From positions 3,283,367 through 3,347,366 of the forward strand of contig NW_026089623.1 of NCBI RefSeq assembly GCF_024586455.1: a DNA stretch of 64,000 nucleotides, read 5' to 3'. Positions 57,027 to 64,000 of the stretch are shown piece by piece. Position numbers and translations under genes: made by a program. The notes beneath the pieces were generated by a model, which had not been told where the DNA came from, searched no databases, and was given only the letters and a program-made list of their open reading frames with translations. The stretch is from Bactrocera neohumeralis. Its lineage: Eukaryota > Arthropoda > Insecta > Diptera > Tephritidae. Every line of letters begins with the position of its first letter. The first letter of the stretch is position 1.

Positions 57027-59276
57027 CAGGGTTCTCATTTACTACTCCGTAGCAGCGAAATTTCTAAAATTATTGCTATGCTATCGCTACCGCTCTCACT
57101 TTGTTGGGAGTCATAGCATAGCCTTAGCATAACAATGTAAAGTATGTGCTCTACTCTGCTCCGAGTTTTGTTAGGTAAAAAACTATAGCGGGAGCAAAAA
57201 ATTAAATTCTGCGCTATGCTCTGGCGTAGCGGTAGCAAAAACATGGGAGCGGTAGCACAGCGGAGCTAATGAAAATTTTCATGTGCTACAGCTCCCGCAT
57301 GTGTTTGTTGTATTTTTTTTTTCCTTTTTGCCATTTTGCTTCTGTCATAATATTTGAATTAATTGAATAATTCAAACAAAAGAATGTTATGCAAATCATT
57401 TTGGCACTTTTTGCGTCAAGTGACTTTATAAATCTAAAATCAAATATTTTAAGAAATATATTAAAAAATGAATCAGATAATAATTGAATAAAGTATAATT
57501 TTTTTTTTATTATGTAAAATATTTACCATTTTTATATTACCAAAAACATCATCTATTCCAAATGTATTACAATACTCAATTACTATGAATTTTCGAAACT
57601 AATTTTAACTACATATACTTTCCCCCTTTTTATATACATTAGGGTGTTTTTTTTTTTGAACTATTAATTTTTTTCAGTCCCGTCACGAAATTTCCTTGGA
57701 AATACCCCAAAAAAAAATTCCCTGAAAATTTTAGCCCTAAATATTAACATTAAAAACTGGACCGAGGCATGTGAAATTTTTCCATAGAAAATACACTACA
57801 ATCCTGATTTTTTATCCTTAAATTCCTACAGATCAGAGGTATTTTATGGCATCGCACATTGAGTACTCAAAGCAAATCGACCTTTTCGACATAACAGAAA
57901 ATATTTGTACACATATACATACTTCAATGTATAATGCAAAGAATCGAAAAGATTTCTGTATATCTTAAATTATAATAAACCTTTTTATCAACACTCCAAT
58001 TATTCCGCTATATCTTTATGTTAGATATCGCGTTTGGTTTGTTATGAATGCATTTGCGTCCTTGACCAATAATCCAGCAAAGTATCTGCAGTGCCTTGAC
58101 GATGAAAATTTCAATGCCATTTTTTGTTGTGATATTAAATACAGTCAAACCTGGATAAGTGAGAAAACTCTATAAGTGAGAGTAATAGCTAGGACCCGTC
58201 ATTTTAAGCTTCCTAAACCTCTAATAGTGAGAAACAAAAACCTCTATAAGAGAGAGTCGTTTTTGCCTCATAGACCTCCGTAAGTGAGACTGCTACTTAT
58301 CTATACCTCTATAAGCGACAGTCGGCTTTATTTATTTATGAATATTATATATGAGGAACTATAGCTACAATAAAAATACATACATACATAGAAGATACAT
58401 ATATACAGTAACAAATGACAAAACAAATAACAAATTTAACATCTGCTATTTTATTACCCATTCTTAATTTCGTGGAACTTCTTATCATTGATTTTGTATT
58501 GTTTTCTTCTCAATAGATTTTATTTGTTGTTAATTTATCGCACTCGGGTTAGTGAGAAACCTCTATAAGCGAGAATAAAATTGTGCTCCCTTGAACTCTC
58601 GCTTATACAGGTTTGACTGTATATCGGACGGGTTCGTCTTAAAAAAAAACTACCTGGTTAAGGAGCAAAATCAGTATAACCCATATACTAAGCATGTTTG
58701 GATATGAAAATTTTTACTTATTTCTTTCTATTTTTGTATTACTAAAATTTTCAAATGATTCTTACATAAATTTTGAACAAATGCTTATGATTTGAAATAT
58801 AATTTTTGTATTTATGAGTTGTATTGAATTTTAGCATAAAGAGATAGATCCTATGTCCTTACCCTGATTCTATGCTACATCCCCACCAATTTTAAGCCAA
58901 ATCGGTTCAGCCGTTCTTGAGTTATAAACGACTTTCTTTTATATACCAACTTGTACCATTCTTGTAAATGACAGAAAATAGCAAAAAAAAAAAAAAAACA
59001 ACAAACACATGCGGGAGCTGTAGCACATGAAAATTTTCATTAGCTCCGCTGTGCTACCGCTCCCAATTTTTTGCTACCGCTACGCCAGAGAATAGCGCAG
59101 AATTTAATTTTTTGCTCCCGCTCCAGCTATAGTTTTTACCTAACAAAACTCGAAGCAGAGTAGAGCACATACTTTACATTGCTATGCTAAGGCTTTGCTA
59201 TGGCTCCCAACAAAGTGAGAGCGGTAGCAAGAGTAAAATGAAATGCTACGAGAGTAGCGTAGTTTTTCAAACGCTG
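57027..59276 (+). mobile_element. 2250-bp hAT-type element with ~280-bp terminal inverted repeats
   Basis: Begins CAG (57027) and ends CTG (59276), flanked by GTTAAGAA at 57019-57026 and 59277-59284. The arms 57040-57315 and 58990-59265 are inverted, rich in GTAGC/GCTACCGCT words (CATGCGGGAGCTGTAGCAC is shared). The interior has no recognised transposase; 57640-58140 and 58622-58980 are unassigned. A Tigger MITE is nested at 58142-58619. Confidence 0.85.
58142..58619 (+). mobile_element. 478-bp Tigger/pogo-type MITE
   Basis: Inverted ends CAGTCAAACCTGGATAAG and CAGTCAAACCTGTATAAG; TA at 58140-58141 and 58620-58621. CTCTATAAGTGAGA-like words recur inside (58169, 58231, 58311, 58562). Confidence 0.85.
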
Positions 59277-59599
59277 GTTAAGAACAGTTAACGGTGTCCC
59301 GAAATACCGTCAAACTGTACCTCAACATACATTCATATATATGTGCATAAAAAAATGGAATTTATATATTTGTATATATCAAATTATTTTCCGCCAAGGG
59401 TTTTGGGTCATTGAACTTATACCCTTTTTTTGCTTATTGCAGTTCCTTTTCCTTTTATGTATGTATGTCCAGCGCTGTCCCTGTTGATTTGCTGTCTTTC
59501 TCTTTGTTGTTTGTTGGTGTAGTCTCCCGAGACTATTTATGGTAATTGTGATTTGTGCATATGCCTGTGTATATCGCCTGTTTGCTATTATAGAGTAAT

Positions 59600-59648
59600 G
59601 TTTGTATGTTTGTTGAACTTTGTGATTTTACCGCGCCCGATTTTAATG
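59600..59648 (+). repeat. Target site duplication (left) of the RTE element, ~49 bp
   Basis: Identical except for one base to 62655-62703; begins GTTTGTATGTTTGTTGAACT and ends TTTTAATG. It brackets the retrotransposon exactly. Confidence 0.85.
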
Positions 59649-59899
59649 GAGGATGGAGTCATGTGTAGGGAGGATGGAGTCATGTGTAGAAGTTCACGCA
59701 AGTGAGGAAAGTTCTCTGATCGCCATTCACTTGGGAGTGGCCAGAAACGATTCTTTTACACATGGCTCAAGCAGCTCACTACTTCCGGTCTTTGACCAAG
59801 TATCCTATGGGTAGCCTAAGAACATCCGTTCGAAGGCGAAACATTCCCTACAAGGGTTGTGCGCTGGGTTTGGGACCCGCCACGTAAAAAACACCCCCA

Positions 59900-60784
59900 G
59901 TGAAGAGCTACAACCAGCCTCGGATGAGAGACCCCCCTTTTGATGACGACCATGGCAAACGAAATAAGGACTACGAATTGAGGGCATGCACCTGGAATGT
60001 CCGGTCCCTTAATTGGGAAGGTGCCGCTGCCCATCTGGTTGATGTCCTCGTAAAGACAAAGGCTGACATCACCGCCGTCCAAGAAATGCGATGGACGGGA
60101 CAAGGACAGATACGAGTAGGTCCTTGTGACATTTACTACAGTGGCCATATAAAGGAGCGCAAGTTTGGTGTAGGATTCGTGGTGGGAGAGAGACTCCGTC
60201 GCCGAGTACTATCATTCACTGCGGTGAATGAACGTCTAGCCACAATCCGCATCAAAGCGAGGTTCTTCAACATATCGCTGATTTGCGCCCACGCCCCGAC
60301 GGAAGAGAAGGACGATGTGACCAAAGATGCCTTCTATGAGCGCTTGGAGCGCGCTTATGAGAGCTGCCCCCGCCACGATGTCAAAATCGTGCTTGGCGAC
60401 TTTAACGCCAGGGTGAGCAAAGAAGGTATATTTGGCACTACGGTCGGTAAATTCAGCCTCCACGACGAAACATCCCCAAATGGGTTGAGGCTGATTGACT
60501 TCGCCGGGGCCCGAAATATGGTTATCTGTAGTACTAGATTCCAGCATAAGAAGATTCATCAAGCTACCTGGCTGTCTCCGGATCGAAAAACTACCAACCA
60601 GATCGATCATGTTGTGATAGACGGAAGACACGTCTCCAGTGTTTTAGATGTGCGTGCGCTCCGAGGTCCTAACATCGACTCGGACCACTATGCCGTGTCG
60701 CAGCGGAGAGAAAACAGGCTGCCTACCTCGCAACGTTACGATCGACCACTACACGTGCGGGATGGGATAGATACCGAGAGTTGA
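59900..60784 (+). pseudogene. RTE endonuclease (apurinic/apyrimidinic-like), followed by deletion and frameshift
   Basis: The target-cutting nuclease of the element. Motifs: TWNVRSLNWEGAA, ITAVQEMRWTGQG (catalytic E), SLICAHAPTEEKDD, KIVLGDFNARVS (D and N) and PNIDSDHYAV (D-H pair). After DSDHYAV (about 60694) the sequence is joined to material well downstream: in the +1 frame it reads AAERKQAAYLATLRSTT and WDRYRELKREAR, which leads into the RT ORF. Compared with copy 3 (33419-33616, SDHYPVAAKIRTRLCAAK), the EN-RT linker is missing here. The listed C-terminus (RRENRLPTSQRYDRPLH) is therefore an out-of-frame tail, and EN and RT can no longer be made as one protein. Predicted host genes with craniofacial development protein 2-like names often are such sequences. 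Confidence 0.9.
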
Positions 60785-62622
60785 AGAGGGAAGCGAGACG
60801 CATTTGTAGACAGAAGAAGAAAGAGGCTGAAATGCGTGAGTACGAAGAGCTTGATAAGCTGGCCGACAGGGGTAATGCTCGAAAATTCTACGAAAAAATG
60901 CGGCGGCTTACGGAATGTTTCAAGACCGGAGCGTATTCCTGTAAAACCCCCAAAGGTGATCTAGTCACTGATGCCCAGAGCATACTTAAATTATGGAGGG
61001 AACACTTCTCCAGCCTGCTGAATAGCAGTGAACGCACAACACCAGGAGAAGGAGAACCCGATTCCCCAATCGATGACGATGGAGCAGACGTTCCATTACC
61101 CGACCATGAAGAAGTTCGAATAGCAATTGCCCGCCTGAAGAACAACAAAGCGGCAGGGGCCGACGGATTGCCGGCCGAGCTATTCAAACACGGCGGCGAA
61201 GAACTGATAAGGTGCATGCATCAGCTTCTTTGTAAAATATGGTCGGACGAAAGCATGCCCAACGATTGGAATTTAAGTGTGCTATGCCCAATCCATAAAA
61301 AAGGAGACCCCACAATCTGCGCCAACTACCGTGGGATTAGCCTCCTCAACATCGCGTATAAGGTTCTATCCAGCGTATTGTGTGAAAGATTAAAGCCCAC
61401 CGTCAACAAACTGATTGGACCTTATCAGTGTGGCTTCAGACCTGGCAAATCAACAACCGACCAGATATTCACCATGCGCCAAATCTTGGAAAAGACCCGT
61501 GAAAGGAGAATCGACACACACCACCTCTTCGTCGATTTCAAAGCTGCTTTCGACAGCACGAAAAGGAGCTGCCTTTATGCCGCGATGTCTGAATTTGGTA
61601 TCCCCGCAAAACTAATACGGCTGTGTAAACTGACGTTGAGTAACACGAAAAGCTCCATCAGAATCGGGAAGGACCTCTCCGAGCCGTTCGATAACAAACG
61701 AGGTTTCAGACAAGGTGATTCCCTATCGTGCGATTTCTTCAATCTCCTTCTGGAGAAAATAGTTCGAGCTGCAGAACTAAATAGAGAAGGTACCATCTTT
61801 TATAAGAGTGTACAGCTGCTGGCGTATGCCGATGATATTGATATCATCGGCCTCAACACCCGCGCCGTTAGTTCTGCTTTCTCCAGACTGGACAAGGAAG
61901 CAAAAGAAATGAGTCTGGCAGTGAAGGAGGGCAAGACGAAATATCTCCTGTCATCAAACAAACAGTCGTCGCATTCGCGACTTGGCACTCACGTCACTGT
62001 TGACAGTCATAACTTTGAAGTCGTAGATAATTTCGTGTATCTTGGAACCAGCGTAAACACCACCAACAATGTCAGCCTAGAAATCCAACGCAGGATAACT
62101 CTTGCCAACAGGTGCTACTTCGGACTGAGTAGGCAATTGAGAAGCAAAGTCCTCTCTCGACAAACAAAAACCAAACTCTATAAGTCACTCATAATTCCCG
62201 TCCTGCTGTATGGTGCAGAGTCTTGGACGATGTCAACAACGGATGAGTCGACGTTGCGAGTTTTCGAGAGAAAAGTTCTGCGAAAGATTTATGGTCCTTT
62301 GCGCGTTAGCCACGGCGAATACCGCATTCGATGGAACGATGAGCTGTACGAGATATACGACGACATCGACATAGTTCAGCGAATTAAAAGACAGCGGCTA
62401 CGCTGGCTAGGTCATGTTGTCCGGATGGACGAAAACACTCCAGCTCTGAAAATATTCGACGCAGTACCCGCCGGGGGAAGCAGAGGAAGAGGAAGACCTC
62501 CGCTCCGTTGGAAGGACCAAGTGGAGAAGGACCTGGCTTCGCTTGGAATATCCAATTGGCGCCACGTAGCGAGAAGAAGAAACGACTGGCGCGCTGTTGT
62601 TAACTCGGCTATAATCGCTTAA
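60781..62622 (+). CDS. RTE reverse transcriptase, open reading frame of 613 codons
   Basis: The polymerase that copies the element RNA into nicked DNA. The frame is open from about 60700 to TAA 62620-62622. It lacks its own plausible ATG start (60781 is TTG), because it was originally continuous with the endonuclease. Domains: a basic linker (REARRICRQKKKEAE); RT motifs NNKAAGADGLPAELFK (motif 1 region), NDWNLSVLCPIHKKGDPTIC, NYRGISLLNIAYKV, YQCGFRPGKSTTDQIF, motif A HLFVDFKAAFDST, motif B RGFRQGDSLSCDFFNLLL, motif C LLAYADDIDIIG, then KTKYLLSSNKQ. The C-terminal thumb region reads YKSLIIPVLLYGAESWTM and RQRLRWLGHVVRMDENT. No internal stop. All RT active-site aspartates are present, so the polymerase might work if expressed, but it is cut off from its endonuclease frame. 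Confidence 0.92.
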   Translation: MKREARRICRQKKKEAEMREYEELDKLADRGNARKFYEKMRRLTECFKTGAYSCKTPKGDLVTDAQSILKLWREHFSSLLNSSERTTPGEGEPDSPIDDDGADVPLPDHEEVRIAIARLKNNKAAGADGLPAELFKHGGEELIRCMHQLLCKIWSDESMPNDWNLSVLCPIHKKGDPTICANYRGISLLNIAYKVLSSVLCERLKPTVNKLIGPYQCGFRPGKSTTDQIFTMRQILEKTRERRIDTHHLFVDFKAAFDSTKRSCLYAAMSEFGIPAKLIRLCKLTLSNTKSSIRIGKDLSEPFDNKRGFRQGDSLSCDFFNLLLEKIVRAAELNREGTIFYKSVQLLAYADDIDIIGLNTRAVSSAFSRLDKEAKEMSLAVKEGKTKYLLSSNKQSSHSRLGTHVTVDSHNFEVVDNFVYLGTSVNTTNNVSLEIQRRITLANRCYFGLSRQLRSKVLSRQTKTKLYKSLIIPVLLYGAESWTMSTTDESTLRVFERKVLRKIYGPLRVSHGEYRIRWNDELYEIYDDIDIVQRIKRQRLRWLGHVVRMDENTPALKIFDAVPAGGSRGRGRPPLRWKDQVEKDLASLGISNWRHVARRRNDWRAVVNSAIIA

Positions 62623-62654
62623 GCGGTTTCTACGCCAATTAAGAAGAAGAAGAA

Positions 62655-62703
62655 GTTTGTATGTTTGTTGAACTTTGTGATTTTACCGCGCCCGGTTTTA
62701 ATG
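62655..62703 (+). repeat. Target site duplication (right) of the RTE element
   Basis: Second copy of 59600-59648, directly after the AAG tail. Confidence 0.85.
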
Positions 62704-62993
62704 TTAGTTGGGGTTAGTTTTGTTGTTTTGGATTTTAGTTTATTTCGCGCCCGTTCTGATGTTAGTAGGTTTTTTTTTTCACGTTATGTTTTAATTTCTT
62801 TTATGTATCTTTGCACGTCACTTTCTATTTTTCGTATATTTAAATTTCTTTTATGTACTTATTTTTTCACATTACTTTCTGTTTTCCGTGATTCTTGGAT
62901 GTTTCTTTTTTTCACTGCAACATATGTATTTGTTCACTTAAATGTTTTGTTCTATTTTATTTTATGAATTTTGTGCTTCAACACTGCACTTGC

Positions 62994-64000
62994 GCACTTT
63001 TACCAGGAATTTATTAAAATTTTTGTTTTATTTTTTGCTTAGGTGCCTATCTGAAAGGCTAGAAGGACCATTAGTTACGAGTGCCACTAGTATACTTACT
63101 TGTCGTAGTATACTTATGAGGTGGGAAATAAGGAAATAAAACGCTCTGATTTCCACACACCTTATAAAGGTTTATTAATTGTAATTAATATATATAATTG
63201 TATGTATATTTTGTTTGGGTTTTCTGCGAAACCCACGGTGGTACACGGTTGGCGAACTCGCTGCGTCACGTCACTCCCGTCACTTGGGGGTTTATTAAAC
63301 CCAATTGCGGTGATTATTGCGGTAGCACAAGTGCAAAGATAAAAACGATGATAAAACTGAATTTCGCGGACGACTGTCTTTCTTTACGGATGAAACGGTG
63401 AGAGGCCAATCCCGGTCGGATCAATCCATTTTGATGGTTTGGGTGGTGAATATTAGCTGACATTACGAGTCGTCTCGTTAATAATCGTATGGTTGTTGTG
63501 TTGTAGTAATAATCGGTGTTTGATGCGTGTGTGTGTATTGGGGTATGCTGTGAGCTGTTGTGTGATGAGGTGTTGTGACGTGACGTGATGTGTGGTGATG
63601 TGATGTTGCAGAATGCTCATAGCTCATGTGAACAGATGTAAATATTACTATAATTATAAATTATAAGTACAAATAAATGTAATACGAGTAGGAAGTATTG
63701 TAAATACTAATAAATGTTATAATGTAACAATATTGGTATTTACAATACAATACACGTGTACCACCGTGGGTTTCGCAGAAAACCCAAACAAAATATACAT
63801 ACAATTATATATATTAATTACAATTAATAAACCTTTATAAGGTGTGTGGAAATCAGTGCGTTTTATTTCCCACCTCATAAGTATACTACGACAAGTAAGT
63901 ATACTAGTGGCACTCGTAACTAATGGTCCTTCTAGCCTTTCAGATAGGCACCTAAGCAAAAAATAAAACAAAAATTTTAATAAATTCCTGGTGAAAGTGC
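62994..64000. repeat. Large inverted repeat, 254-bp arm and ~247-bp partial arm, running off the window
   Basis: 62994-63247 and 63754-64000 are inverted copies (shared blocks TATACTTACTTGTCGTAGTA and TTTCTGCGAAACCCACGG). The 506-bp centre includes a degenerate GT-rich tract (63520-63605). ORFs at 63121-63342 and 63717-63971 are the same sequence in opposite arms. Probably a TIR element or inverted solo termini; the outer end is outside the window. Confidence 0.7.

Larger units (their letters stand above)
59649..62654 (+). mobile_element. RTE-clade non-LTR retrotransposon, longest copy in the window
   Basis: 5' end GGAGGATGGAGTCATGTGTA is present twice in tandem (59649 and 59670). EN and RT regions follow; the 3' end is an AAG-rich tail (AATTAAGAAGAAGAAGAAG), as usual for RTE. 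A ~49-bp direct repeat borders it. Relatives are at 23625, 27392 (minus) and 32445. Confidence 0.9.

Noticed and set aside
60236..60631. Minus-strand ORF of 131 codons
   Set aside because: Reverse of the endonuclease; the same shadow appears opposite the copy at 33016-33333.
59900..60784. Host gene for a craniofacial development protein 2-like product
   Set aside because: The protein is the endonuclease of an RTE retrotransposon followed by its reverse transcriptase, in four copies in this window.

Overview
This is insect nuclear DNA, most likely from a higher fly (Brachycera, plausibly a tephritid fruit fly). The one clear host gene encodes eIF4A and is almost identical to the Drosophila protein as I know it. 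The DNA is AT-rich, there are spliceosomal introns, and the rest is a dense, nested collection of dipteran transposable elements (TEs). The exact species cannot be read from the window.

Layout. 0-2 kb: a P-type transposase relic with a spliced THAP domain. 2-7.7 kb: a TIR element (copy A) inserted in a MITE and itself hosting a LOA/I-like non-LTR retrotransposon. 7.7-9 kb: two head-to-head hAT-type MITEs. 9.8-12.9 kb: the eIF4A gene (minus strand). 13.4-18 kb: nested MITEs and a second copy (B) of the TIR element. 20.3-23.5 kb: a PIF/Harbinger element with transposase and Myb/SANT-type protein, exact TTA target duplications, and two MITE relatives at 48.1 and 49.5 kb. 23.6-29 kb: two deleted RTE retrotransposons around a Tigger/pogo element. 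29.5-31.5 kb: a small TIR element with a 10-bp target duplication beside a Helentron relic (helicase plus endonuclease). 32.4-34.4 kb: a third RTE copy. 35-42 kb: MITEs, a Helitron helicase with a recognisable 3' terminus, and Harbinger fragments. 42.4-47.7 kb: a hAT inside a hAT. 50-53.7 kb: a second P-type transposase and a BEL/Pao gag fragment. 54-56.3 kb: a palindrome with about 1-kb arms carrying a small spliced ORF. 57-59.3 kb: a hAT with about 280-bp terminal inverted repeats. 59.6-62.7 kb: the longest RTE copy, flanked by a direct repeat of about 49 bp. 63-64 kb: an inverted repeat running off the window.

The genes do not form a shared pathway. eIF4A is an ordinary translation gene; everything else is mobile DNA at different stages of decay. 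The most informative content is structural: several insertions have readable target site duplications and, in a few cases, an empty-site copy elsewhere in the window. This gives a relative order of insertion and ties non-autonomous elements to their likely transposase source.
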